DNA of 8,037 nt from Ktedonobacter sp. 13_1_20CM_4_53_11 (GCA_001919995.1 MNIY01000136.1:1-8037), one strand, 5' to 3'. Numbered from the stretch's first letter, positions 1 through 6,920 are shown. Program-made: numbers and translations. Notes: generated by a model not told the origin, from the sequence alone.

Positions 1-1654
1 TGCTTCCTTCATCAAGCACCAGGATTTCATCCATACGCTCCATCCTCACAAGGCGATGCGTAATCACCAGTGTTGTGCGCCCTTGCATGAGCATATCGAG
101 CGCATCGAGCAATGTGTGTTCCGTCATGGGGTCCAAATTTGCTGTCGCCTCGTCAAGTACGAGCAGGGGAGCATCTTTGAGCAGCGCACGCGCAATGGCT
201 AGCCGCTGTCGTTCGCCGCCGGAGAGTCGCAGTCCCTGTTCGCCCACCCATGTTGCCAGCCCTTTGGGCAATTGTTGAATGAACGCGGTCAGTTGTGCCT
301 GCTCCAGGGCCTGCTCAATCTCACTATCGCTGGCCTCTGGCCGCGCCAATAACAGATTACCACGCATGGAGTCGTTGAACAAATAGGTATCCTGGGACAC
401 AACGCCAATGAGGCCGCGCAGGTCGCCGAGCGCGTACTGCCGGATGTCGTGTCCATTCAGGCGAATGGTTCCCTTGTCCGGGTCCCAGAAACGCAGGGCA
501 AGGTTGACCAGTGTACTTTTTCCGGCGCCGCTTGCCCCCACGATGGCGATGCGTTTGCCGGTGGACACCTCAAAGCTGATATCATGTACAACCTGGCCTT
601 CGTCGGACTGATAAGCGAAATGCACATGGTCAAACTCGAGGCTGAACCTGCCGGGTGTATTGCTGGGAACCGGCAGCGGTGCAACAGGCTCCTGCACCTG
701 TGGGTTGGTATCCGTCACTTTGAATAGTCGCTCACCGGCGGCGACCGAGTGTCCTAGCTTCTGAAATGCCTCCGCCAGGGGCTGCACCGCTTCAAAGCTT
801 GCCAGGATGACCAGGGCGAGGAAGGCAAGGTATACACCGGCAATGGCCTTGGCGACAACCAGCGGAATTGCCAGGATGAGCAAACTCCACAAGGCCAGGT
901 TCATCAATAGATCGTTGAGCGCCTGTTGCAGACCTGCGATTACAGCCATACGCTGTTGTATCTGGTCCAGTTTTTTCTCAAGCGTCGCGACGCTGCGCAG
1001 CTGCGTGTCAGCCTGTCCATATGCCAGCAGGTCTGGCACGCCCTGGATGCCATCCACAATTTGCGCGTTCAGTTCGCCCCGTATCGCAAGTTGCCGCTTG
1101 CCCAATCCCCGGGTCAGTATACCACTCAGCAGCGGCACGCCGCAGCCCGTAATGATGAGAAATGCCACGGCATCCCAGGCCAGTACAGGGCTGAAGATAG
1201 AGAATAACGCGAAAGTGAGCAGGCTGATGATGATGGCAACAATGATAGGTGAAACAATCCTGAGGTAGACATTTTGTAGTTCATCTACATCTGCCACGAT
1301 GCGCGTGAGCATGTCACCGCTGCGCTGCTTATGCAAATAAGCGGGCGCCAGTGGTTCGAGACGCCGGTAGACCCAGGTACGCAACTGTGCAAGTAAACGG
1401 AACGTCACGTTATGGGAGACTACGCGCTCGGCATAACGTGACCCCGCGCGTGAAACGCTCATGAGGCGCACAATATAGATGGGAATGGTGAGTATGGCTA
1501 ATAGCGGACCGAGCGCCGCCGCCGCTATCAGGTACGCCGCCATGCCCAGCAGCAGCATATTACTGGCGATCATGAGACTACCGAGGAGTATGGCCAGCGC
1601 CACCAACCAGCGAAAGGCAGACAAAAACGAGAGCAGGCGTAAAAATACCTTCAT
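1..1654 (-). CDS. cydC: Thiol reductant ABC exporter subunit CydC (C-terminus cut by window edge)
   Basis: This is one half of the heterodimeric CydDC transporter, an inner-membrane ABC exporter that moves cysteine and glutathione out of the cytoplasm and is needed for assembly of cytochrome bd oxidase. 551 codons are visible; the family is usually about 570-590 residues, so only a short tail is missing. The N-terminal half is hydrophobic (first membrane segments about residues 15-60) and contains the CydC-like stretch RYAERVVSHNVTFRLL (73-88) and a DLLAYG motif. The C-terminal ATPase domain shows Walker A GASGAGKST (373-381), a Q-loop in VVSQDTYLF, signature LSGGE (477-481), Walker B ending in D501-E502, and the switch His H533. 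The reading frame is unbroken. The start ATG overlaps the cydD stop as ATGA, which implies one operon and coupled translation. The subunit assignment (CydC, not CydD) rests on these motifs and gene order; confidence is high. Confidence 0.93.
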   Translation of the reverse strand, partial: MKVFLRLLSFLSAFRWLVALAILLGSLMIASNMLLLGMAAYLIAAAALGPLLAILTIPIYIVRLMSVSRAGSRYAERVVSHNVTFRLLAQLRTWVYRRLEPLAPAYLHKQRSGDMLTRIVADVDELQNVYLRIVSPIIVAIIISLLTFALFSIFSPVLAWDAVAFLIITGCGVPLLSGILTRGLGKRQLAIRGELNAQIVDGIQGVPDLLAYGQADTQLRSVATLEKKLDQIQQRMAVIAGLQQALNDLLMNLALWSLLILAIPLVVAKAIAGVYLAFLALVILASFEAVQPLAEAFQKLGHSVAAGERLFKVTDTNPQVQEPVAPLPVPSNTPGRFSLEFDHVHFAYQSDEGQVVHDISFEVSTGKRIAIVGASGAGKSTLVNLALRFWDPDKGTIRLNGHDIRQYALGDLRGLIGVVSQDTYLFNDSMRGNLLLARPEASDSEIEQALEQAQLTAFIQQLPKGLATWVGEQGLRLSGGERQRLAIARALLKDAPLLVLDEATANLDPMTEHTLLDALDMLMQGRTTLVITHRLVRMERMDEILVLDEGS

Positions 1655-3384
1655 ATCGTTACCCGCACCTTTCTGTACATCTCCATCAGTTGTGTGTAGG
1701 AGCCATCTTGCTGCAGGAGCCTTTCCGGCTTGCCTATCTCGACGATTTTCCCATGCTCCATGATGGCTATCTGCTCTGCGCTGGCTATAGTGTTGTACCT
1801 GTGGGCTATCACCAGCGCCGTGCGATTGTGCATCAGGCGTTCCAGCGCTTGCCGGATGAGCATTTCGCTTTTAGGATCGAGACTCGAAGTTGGTTCATCC
1901 AGGATGAGCAACGGGGCATCTTTAAGAAACGCGCGCGCAATAGCTATACGCTGCGCCTGACCAGCGCTCAAACGGGCCCCGCGCTCCCCAATCTCAGTTT
2001 CGTAGCCGCGTGGCAGTTGATTGATGAACTCTGCCGCGCCCGCGAGTTCGGCCGCCTCGATGATTTCTTGCGCGCTCGCCGATGGCCGCGCCATACGGAT
2101 ATTCGCCAGCACATTGCCATAGAAGAGATAGGGCCGCTGTGGTACCAGGGCAATATATTCACGCCACGTTTCAATGGGCAACGCTGAGAGCGGAATATCG
2201 TTGACGGTGATGCTCCCGTCCTGCGCATCCATAAAGCGCAGGAGCAGGTTGACAAGCGTGCTTTTACCCGCGCCACTGCGCCCAACCAGCGCGGTGCAAC
2301 TCCCCGCGGGCAATGTCAGGTTGACCCCCGACAGCGCGGAGCGTTCGCTGCCGGGATACGTATACGTCACACCGGCACAGGTAATGGTGAGTGGGTCGAC
2401 AAGTGGCTTGCGCGATGTAGCAACCCTTTGCACAGGCAGCGGAGCCTGCAAAATTTCGATGATGCGTTTAGCCGCCGCTTTGCCCTCCATGCCCGCATGA
2501 CGCGCTACACCAAGTTCTCGCAAGGGACGGTAAAATTCCGGGGTGAGCAGCAAAACCAGAAAGGCACTCTCAAAGGTGATGTTATTATCTATCAAGCGTA
2601 CTCCCAATATCACGGCAACCAGCCCTATCGCGGCTGAGGCCATGAATTCGAGTACCATCCCTGATAGAAAAGCGACGCGCAGCACTTTGAGCGTTCTTTC
2701 CCCGAAGGCATTGCTGAGGCGCGCCACCCTTTCGCCCGCCGCGCCGCTGCGCCCGAACATTTTCAGCGTCGGCAATCCCTGTACGGCGTCAAGAAACGAG
2801 GCACTCATGCGTGATAACGCGAGCCACTGGCGCTGAATATGCTTCTCCGCATAGCTTCCCACAAGAAACATCAACAGTGGGATAATCGGCGCGGTGACGA
2901 GTAGTAGTGCGGCGCTTATCCAGTCAATAGGAAAAATATACGCTGCAATCATTAATGGTACCAGCACACTGAGCGCAATCTGAGGAAGATAACGGCTGAC
3001 ATAGGCATCGAGGCGCTCAATGCCTTCGCTGGCCGTCGCAACCAGCTCACCCGTAGATTCGCTCTTACTATAGGCCGGCCCTAACTGTAACAGGTGCGCG
3101 AATAATCGCAGGCGTAGCGCAGACTTGACACGAATGGCCGCCTGTTGCGCGGTCACTTCGCGCAACCAGGTGAGCGCTGCTCGCACTACGATCAACCCCA
3201 ACAAGAGGAGAAGGAGCGGCCCAACTTGAGCAAGCGTTCCGTGCGCCAGAAATACGCTGTTCACAACCTTACTAAGAAAGACCAGCTGGGCTATGGTCGC
3301 TCCTACCCCCATGACGCCAAGCAGAATGGTCAGTAACACAACACCAGAAGCATATTTGCTGTGCTGGAATAACATTCTATTCAT
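1651..3384 (-). CDS. cydD: Thiol reductant ABC exporter subunit CydD
   Basis: This is the partner of CydC in the cysteine/glutathione exporter that supports cytochrome bd maturation. From the chosen start it has 577 residues, close to the family norm. An N-terminal exporter-type membrane domain (roughly residues 10-310) precedes the nucleotide-binding domain. That domain has Walker A GRSGAGKST (368-376), Q-loop Q416, signature LSAGQ (472-476), Walker B ending in D496-E497 and switch His H528. The signature has Ala where LSGGQ is canonical; as far as I recall this is tolerated in CydD proteins. An in-frame ATG 66 bases upstream (3450) would add 22 mostly polar residues, but it has no convincing ribosome binding site. 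The ATG at 3384 follows GGAGG (plus-strand 3389-3393) at 4 bases and fits the family length, so I prefer it. The gene is divergent from the aminotransferase at 3619. Confidence 0.93.
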   Translation of the reverse strand: MNRMLFQHSKYASGVVLLTILLGVMGVGATIAQLVFLSKVVNSVFLAHGTLAQVGPLLLLLLGLIVVRAALTWLREVTAQQAAIRVKSALRLRLFAHLLQLGPAYSKSESTGELVATASEGIERLDAYVSRYLPQIALSVLVPLMIAAYIFPIDWISAALLLVTAPIIPLLMFLVGSYAEKHIQRQWLALSRMSASFLDAVQGLPTLKMFGRSGAAGERVARLSNAFGERTLKVLRVAFLSGMVLEFMASAAIGLVAVILGVRLIDNNITFESAFLVLLLTPEFYRPLRELGVARHAGMEGKAAAKRIIEILQAPLPVQRVATSRKPLVDPLTITCAGVTYTYPGSERSALSGVNLTLPAGSCTALVGRSGAGKSTLVNLLLRFMDAQDGSITVNDIPLSALPIETWREYIALVPQRPYLFYGNVLANIRMARPSASAQEIIEAAELAGAAEFINQLPRGYETEIGERGARLSAGQAQRIAIARAFLKDAPLLILDEPTSSLDPKSEMLIRQALERLMHNRTALVIAHRYNTIASAEQIAIMEHGKIVEIGKPERLLQQDGSYTQLMEMYRKVRVTI

Positions 3385-3388
3385 CAAA

Positions 3389-3393
3389 CCTCC
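3389..3393 (-). promoter_or_regulatory. Ribosome binding site deciding the cydD start
   Basis: Read on the minus strand this is GGAGG, 4 bases before the ATG at 3384. The spacing is a little tight, but it is the only strong Shine-Dalgarno sequence near either candidate start. It supports the shorter CydD protein over the version starting at 3450. Confidence 0.6.
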
Positions 3394-3473
3394 GCCTCTG
3401 AATATCCCTGCTTTTGAAGCATGGGGAGGAAAGAGGCGTTCCTTAGCCATGCATTTCTTGCTGTGCCTGTTAA

Positions 3474-3502
3474 AATATCTATGTTGAGTACTTCTGTCGC
3501 AA
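3474..3502 (-). promoter_or_regulatory. Possible sigma70-type promoter for cydDC
   Basis: On the minus strand TTGCGA (plus 3497-3502) is followed after exactly 17 bases by GATATT (plus 3474-3479), about 90 bases before the cydD start. The -10 matches the consensus at 4 of 6 positions and the -35 only in its first half. If this is the true promoter, the ATG at 3450 would sit close to the transcript start and the leader of cydD would be about 80 bases. This is a weak, position-based call. Confidence 0.25.
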
Positions 3503-3555
3503 GCATTTTGTCTTCACTATACTCTATTATGATGGAGAGAAGGAAAAAATTTCAA

Positions 3556-3574
3556 TGTTACACGAGAAGTAACA
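3556..3574. promoter_or_regulatory. 6-bp inverted repeat in the cydD/aminotransferase divergent region
   Basis: TGTTAC and GTAACA form a perfect dyad with a 7-base spacer, 45 bases before the aminotransferase start. The size and position would suit an operator for a dimeric repressor acting on the rightward gene and possibly on both divergent genes. AT-rich -10-like hexamers TATACT (3518-3523) and TATTAT (3525-3530) lie just upstream, but no matching -35 is visible. No regulator gene is adjacent, so the binding protein is unknown. Confidence 0.3.
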
Positions 3575-3618
3575 CTCCGGGCTTGTTTTGTAGTAAGAAA
3601 AAGTGAAAAGAGCATCCA

Positions 3619-4791
3619 ATGACCTCAAACGATTTGCCTCAAGGAATGACACAGAACACGATTTCCCTTTTGCTTGGCCATCCAGACCCGGCGACGCTTC
3701 TTACGCCTGAAATGCGCAACGCCATGCAACGCGTCATAAGCTCTCCTCAAGCCTATGCAGCGCTCCAGTATGGTCCAGAGCAGGGAACGCAAAGCCTGAT
3801 CAATTTCCTGGTAGAAAAAATCAATCGAGAACAGGGCCTCTCTGTTCAACCTACTAACCTGATGCTGGTTGCTGGCGCGACGCATGCCATAGATATGCTC
3901 ACACGGCTGTACGCCAGACCTGGAGAGGTGGTGCTGGTTGAGGCACCGACCTATGTGGACGCCATTCACATTTTTCGGGATCACCAGGTCGAACTTTATG
4001 CAATTCCAACGGACGAAGATGGCCTCATCCCAAGCGAATTAGAAAAACAGCTAGCATTGCTGCACTCTAGCGGCAAATTTCCCCGTATCCTCTATACCAT
4101 CCCGAACTTTCACAACCCGACGGGCTGCACGTTGCCCGAAGCGCGGCGCAGCGAAATCATCGGGCTGGCCGGCCACTATGGCTTCCTGATTGTGGAGGAT
4201 GATGTCTATCGCGACCTCTCTTTTGAGGGCGCAGCGCCTGCCAGCTTCTATGCGCTGGCACATGGCGATCAGGTATTAAGTATTGGCAGTTTCTCGAAAA
4301 CGCTCGCGCCCGGATTGCGGCTCGGGTGGCTGCTCGGTTCTGCAGATGCCATCCAGCGCTGTATCGACTGCGGGACGACGCAAATGGGAGGTGGTGCAAA
4401 TCCTTTCGCGGCACAAATCGTTGCAGAGTACTGCCGGAGCGGTTATTGGGAGGCGCACATTTCGCACTTGCGGTCACTCTACAAAATGCGCCGCAATGGA
4501 GCGCTATCAGCATTGAGCCAGTACATGCCTGGTGATGTAAGGTGGACGCACCCCACAGGCGGCTTTTTTATCTGGCTCAGTTTGCCTGAGACCGTCTTTG
4601 CCCAAGACGTCAAGCGTATGGCACTCCAGGAAGGGGTATTGCTGGCTGCCGGTGAAGGGTTTTTCGTGCATCCGTCCGATGGCCAACACAACCTGCGCCT
4701 TGCCTATAGCTGCGCAACTCCTGGTGATATCGAGACGGGCATACGCATGCTGGCGCAGGTTATTCAGAGAGCAAGGATGGTGGAGGAATAA
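3619..4791 (+). CDS. PLP-dependent aminotransferase, fold type I (class I/II, LysN/MocR-domain-like)
   Basis: This is a cytoplasmic pyridoxal-phosphate enzyme that transfers an amino group between an amino acid and a 2-oxo acid. At 390 residues it is a complete fold-type I catalytic domain with no N-terminal helix-turn-helix, so it is an enzyme and not a MocR regulator. Visible landmarks are the PLP ring-contact segment NPTG (166-169), VEDDVY (192-197) with D194 and Y197 contacting the cofactor, the Schiff-base lysine K227 in SFSKTLAPGLRLGW, and the carboxylate-binding R360 in NLRLAYS. Its closest named relatives by motif are 2-aminoadipate (LysN-type) and broad-range aromatic or branched-chain aminotransferases; the substrate cannot be read from the sequence. 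The ATG at 3619 has only a weak purine-rich site (AAAAGAG). The next in-frame ATG would cut into conserved sequence. A histidine phosphatase follows after 63 bases and may share its transcript. Confidence 0.88.
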   Translation: MTSNDLPQGMTQNTISLLLGHPDPATLLTPEMRNAMQRVISSPQAYAALQYGPEQGTQSLINFLVEKINREQGLSVQPTNLMLVAGATHAIDMLTRLYARPGEVVLVEAPTYVDAIHIFRDHQVELYAIPTDEDGLIPSELEKQLALLHSSGKFPRILYTIPNFHNPTGCTLPEARRSEIIGLAGHYGFLIVEDDVYRDLSFEGAAPASFYALAHGDQVLSIGSFSKTLAPGLRLGWLLGSADAIQRCIDCGTTQMGGGANPFAAQIVAEYCRSGYWEAHISHLRSLYKMRRNGALSALSQYMPGDVRWTHPTGGFFIWLSLPETVFAQDVKRMALQEGVLLAAGEGFFVHPSDGQHNLRLAYSCATPGDIETGIRMLAQVIQRARMVEE

Positions 4792-4825
4792 TAGGTGTTC
4801 TGTTCCAAATAGTTTTGCTGAAGGA

Positions 4826-4839
4826 GAGAAGATCTTCTC
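4826..4839. repeat. Perfect 14-bp palindrome before the histidine phosphatase gene
   Basis: GAGAAGATCTTCTC is fully self-complementary. It begins at the last base of an AAGGAG Shine-Dalgarno-like sequence (4821-4826) and ends 15 bases before the ATG at 4855. As RNA it could form a 5-bp stem with a GATC loop next to the ribosome binding site; as DNA it could be a compact operator. Either role is inference. Confidence 0.4.
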
Positions 4840-4854
4840 AGTTTGTGGGAAAAA

Positions 4855-5508
4855 ATGAAACGCTTGCTATTTTTTATCCGGCATGGGCAAACGACGTGGA
4901 ATGTCGAGCACCGGCTCCCAGGACAGTTCCCTGGCATTGAGCTGACTGACACAGGGCAAGAACAAGCAAAGCGCCTGGCACAAGCAATATCGGTTCTTCC
5001 TCTCAGCGCTATTATCAGTAGCCCATCGGACCGTGCTACCGAGACCGCCAGGTACCTCGTAGAGGGACGTTCCCTCAGCATTCAACTTGAGCCCGATCTG
5101 ATGGATATCGAGTTGGGACACTGGTCAGGGCAGGATCGTGATGAACTCTCCAAAAGTGATTCGGTTTGGAAAGCCTTTTTACGAAATCCTCTGGTGGCAC
5201 CAGAGGATGTGGAGACCTTTCCCCAGGTAGAACAACGCGCAGTGGCAGCGGTGGAACGGTGGCTCAAAAAAGAATCAACAGGTGCCTATCCTGCATTTGT
5301 CACTCATGCCGATGTCATTAAATTACTCATCGCTCACTATCTAGGTCTGGAAGCAAGGCGGGCACGATCACTGATAATCGATAATGCTTCCGTGAGCATC
5401 GTTGAACTGGGAGCTGAGGATCAACCACGAGTGCTCACAGTTAGCTGGAGCCCTCAACCCGGATGGTTACAGCCTTCCTTCTTGCTACAGATGCGCACCG
5501 AGCACTAA
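4855..5508 (+). CDS. Histidine phosphatase family protein (phosphoglycerate-mutase-like)
   Basis: This is a cytoplasmic phosphatase of the histidine phosphatase superfamily, branch 1 (PhoE/CobC/GpmB-like), which hydrolyses phosphate esters through a phosphohistidine intermediate. It has 217 residues, normal for the family. The catalytic set is complete: R9-H10-G11 near the N-terminus with H10 as nucleophile, R60 in the SSPSDRATETA segment, E86 in DIELGHWSG as likely acid, and the second histidine H151 in VTHADVIKLL. The substrate is not deducible; relatives act on 3-phosphoglycerate, alpha-ribazole phosphate, sugar phosphates and others. The ATG at 4855 with GGGA just upstream places the RHG motif at the usual distance from the N-terminus. 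A TTG four codons earlier (4843) is a less likely start. It lies 63 bases after the aminotransferase and is probably co-transcribed with it. No cobalamin genes are in view to support a CobC role. Confidence 0.88.
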   Translation: MKRLLFFIRHGQTTWNVEHRLPGQFPGIELTDTGQEQAKRLAQAISVLPLSAIISSPSDRATETARYLVEGRSLSIQLEPDLMDIELGHWSGQDRDELSKSDSVWKAFLRNPLVAPEDVETFPQVEQRAVAAVERWLKKESTGAYPAFVTHADVIKLLIAHYLGLEARRARSLIIDNASVSIVELGAEDQPRVLTVSWSPQPGWLQPSFLLQMRTEH

Positions 5509-5641
5509 TGGAAGCAGCGTTCATGTCTGGCGCTTAGCGGGTAAGTAGTTGTCGAATATAGACGGGGGTGAAGCCCTTTTCAGCCCGATTTGGTGATACA
5601 CTGTGGTCAGATTTCAATCCGAAATTCTAGCAACACAAGCG

Positions 5642-5648
5642 AAAGGAG
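5642..5648 (+). promoter_or_regulatory. Strong ribosome binding site deciding the dehydrogenase start
   Basis: AAAGGAG lies 8 bases before the ATG at 5657. This fixes the start there and argues against an in-frame GTG at 5603, which would add 18 residues unlike the normal SDR N-terminus. Confidence 0.75.
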
Positions 5649-5656
5649 CTGTTTGT

Positions 5657-6427
5657 ATGACAAGTTTGGAAGGCAAGGTTGCCCTGGTGACAGGTGCCGC
5701 CTCTGGTATTGGATTGGCCATTGCTCGTGATTTTGCACATCAAGGGATGCGCGTGACATGCTCTGATATCGACGTCGAGCAGGGACAGGCCGTCACAGCA
5801 GAGTTGCCTGGAGCGCGTTTCCAGAAGGCGGATATGACGAATGGAGAGGATCTTCAGCAGCTAGTGACCCAGACCATCGCGGCGGAGGGGCAGATAGACA
5901 TCCTGGTGAACAATGCAGGAATCCAGTATGTTGCGCCCATCACGGAGTTTCCGGAGGCAAAATGGCGGCAGATTCTCGAGATCATGTTGACGGCCCCCTT
6001 TCTATTAACTAAAGCTGTTCTACCAGGTATGTACGAGCGAGGGTGGGGACGAGTGATTAATATTGCATCGGTACATGCCTTGCGCGCGTCGGCGTATAAG
6101 TCCGCGTACGTCACAGCCAAGCATGGTCTGCTGGGTCTCACGCGCGTGACGGCTCTGGAAGCCGCAGAACATGGCGTCACCTGCAACGCAATTTGCCCAT
6201 CCTATGTAAGAACCGCGCTTGTCGAAAAGCAAATTGCTGATCAGGCCCGGGTTCATGGTATCCCTGAGTCCGAGGTAGTGGAGAAAATCATGGTGGCTGA
6301 AGCACCTATTCACCGCCTGCTGGAGCCTGAGGAGGTCGCGCACCTGGTCACCTATCTCTGTTCCGATGCTGCCAGTGGCATAACTGGCAGTGCACAGATG
6401 ATTGATTGTGGGTGGACCGCGCATTAG
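5657..6427 (+). CDS. bdhA: D-3-hydroxybutyrate dehydrogenase (short-chain dehydrogenase/reductase)
   Basis: The likely reaction is NAD-dependent interconversion of (R)-3-hydroxybutyrate and acetoacetate in the cytoplasm, a step in ketone-body or polyhydroxybutyrate use. The protein is 256 residues, a typical classical SDR. It has the TGAASGIG cofactor motif (12-19), an acidic D37 after the second strand favouring NAD over NADP, NNAG (85-88), S138, Y151 and K155. With a constant 4-residue offset it also matches the substrate-binding residues known in the Pseudomonas fragi enzyme: Q90, H140, K148, Q192 and W253. The tetrad Asn (N114 in P. fragi) is Met110 here, in IMLTAPF. I recall similar sequences in Bacillus-type homologues, so the enzyme may well be active. 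The end reads DCGWTAH where DGGWTAH is usual. It follows the phosphatase by 148 bases with its own strong ribosome binding site. No PHB polymerase, depolymerase or CoA-transferase gene is in view. Confidence 0.87.
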   Translation: MTSLEGKVALVTGAASGIGLAIARDFAHQGMRVTCSDIDVEQGQAVTAELPGARFQKADMTNGEDLQQLVTQTIAAEGQIDILVNNAGIQYVAPITEFPEAKWRQILEIMLTAPFLLTKAVLPGMYERGWGRVINIASVHALRASAYKSAYVTAKHGLLGLTRVTALEAAEHGVTCNAICPSYVRTALVEKQIADQARVHGIPESEVVEKIMVAEAPIHRLLEPEEVAHLVTYLCSDAASGITGSAQMIDCGWTAH

Positions 6428-6805
6428 AAAGAAAATCAAACCGCTTTTCCCTTTCGGATATGGTCTTTGCGAACGGATGCGCGAAGCAGCGAGCACAATG
6501 ATGAACCTGCGAACTCTCCTCTACGAAAAACATGCGCAAATGTTACACGCTTTCTCCAAATTAGGAACATTTCGTCATAGTTGCAAAGGAGAAGGTTAAG
6601 GTTTCTCAATGCTCGATAGGTACTTTTCTGCCAGAAAATCATATACCAATGGAAGGCCCTCTCCTCCGATGAAGTAATATTCTCTATGTGTCATCTATGC
6701 TCGAAATAATTCAGAATGTTTCATAGCGCAACAGAGTAATTATCTGCTCCAGCTTTTCAAATGAAGCATAGACATCATGAATTACGGATGAGCAGATGAT
6801 AGGTT
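6428..6805. other. Intergenic stretch with no recognisable gene
   Basis: These 378 bases between the dehydrogenase and the structured leader hold no reading frame with family-like composition and no clear terminator. They contain two short inverted repeats, 7 bp at 6538-6544/6566-6572 and 8 bp at 6742-6749/6790-6797, of a size expected by chance in this length. The promoter of the downstream secreted-protein gene probably lies in this stretch or at its right end, but I could not find a convincing -35/-10 pair. Confidence 0.6.
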
Positions 6806-6920
6806 AGCTAGCGTACAGGAAAGAGATCACATGAATCAAAAAGAGTTTTCCGTACGTTCGCACCTGTATCAATAAGGGGTATGTAACGGGTTTGATACAG
6901 GTGCTGAGTATACGCTAGTT
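6806..6920 (+). promoter_or_regulatory. Candidate structured leader RNA with competing stems, upstream of the secreted-protein gene
   Basis: Three substantial pairings occur within 115 bases. First, 6860-6872 (GCACCTGTATCAA) pairs perfectly with 6892-6904, a 13-bp stem with a 19-base loop. Second, 6810-6822 pairs with 6847-6858, 12 bp including one G-U pair and one bulged A (6817), and abuts the first stem with a single base between. Third, 6806-6815 pairs with 6911-6920, 10 bp including one G-U pair. The third shares its left arm with the second, so the two compete; when the third forms it encloses the 13-bp stem in a multi-branch fold. The element ends 21 bases before the ribosome binding site of the next gene. 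No T-run follows the 13-bp stem on either strand, so it is not a simple terminator. I match it to no known riboswitch. It could instead be a DNA operator cluster. Confidence 0.5.
6831..6875 (+). CDS. Possible 14-codon leader peptide inside the structured region
   Basis: The frame reads MNQKEFSVRSHLYQ followed by TAA. An AGGA (6817-6820) lies 10 bases before the ATG and could serve as a ribosome binding site. The last codons make up the left arm of the 13-bp stem, and the stop codon begins at the first loop base, so a translating ribosome would open that stem. This is the geometry of an attenuation-type leader, but there is no run of one amino acid to hint at a signal. Short frames like this are common by chance, so this is speculative. 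Confidence 0.2.
   Translation: MNQKEFSVRSHLYQ

Noticed and set aside
1690..2187. Plus-strand 165-codon open frame inside cydD
   Set aside because: It is antisense to the ATPase domain of cydD, whose motifs are intact; this is a shadow frame.
3385..3450. 22-codon N-terminal extension of CydD from an upstream ATG
   Set aside because: It has no good ribosome binding site and is not needed for family length; the ATG at 3384 with GGAGG is preferred.
4843..4854. TTG start adding four residues to the histidine phosphatase
   Set aside because: A rare start codon. The ATG at 4855 places the RHG motif at the usual distance from the N-terminus.
5563..5581. GGGTGAAGCCC followed by TTTT, resembling a small terminator after the phosphatase gene
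   Set aside because: The stem is only 4 bp including a G-U pair and the T-run is 4 bases; too weak to call.
5590..5618. TTGGTG and TTCAAT with 17-base spacing before the dehydrogenase
   Set aside because: Only 3 of 6 and 4 of 6 matches to sigma70 consensus, which is expected by chance in AT-richer DNA.
6020..6496. Minus-strand 158-codon open frame over the end of the dehydrogenase gene
   Set aside because: It is antisense to a well-supported SDR gene, its protein shows no family-like pattern, and it runs into the intergenic region without a ribosome binding site that stands out.
3554..6549. The 11-mer AATGTTACACG occurs both at 3554 and at 6539
   Set aside because: Several repeats of this length are expected by chance in 8 kb, and the second copy lacks the dyad partner.
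6538..6572. 7-bp inverted repeat AAATGTT/AACATTT with a 21-base loop
   Set aside because: About one such pair is expected by chance in a 400-base stretch, and it has no link to a gene start or end.
6742..6797. 8-bp inverted repeat ATCTGCTC/GAGCAGAT with a 40-base gap
   Set aside because: Its length and gap are compatible with chance. It might extend the leader structure, but nothing ties it to the stems at 6806-6920.
6806..6920. Reading the structured element as a miniature transposable element with terminal inverted repeats
   Set aside because: The outer 10-bp arms could be terminal repeats, but no flanking target duplication is visible and no second copy exists in the window. A regulatory reading fits the position better.
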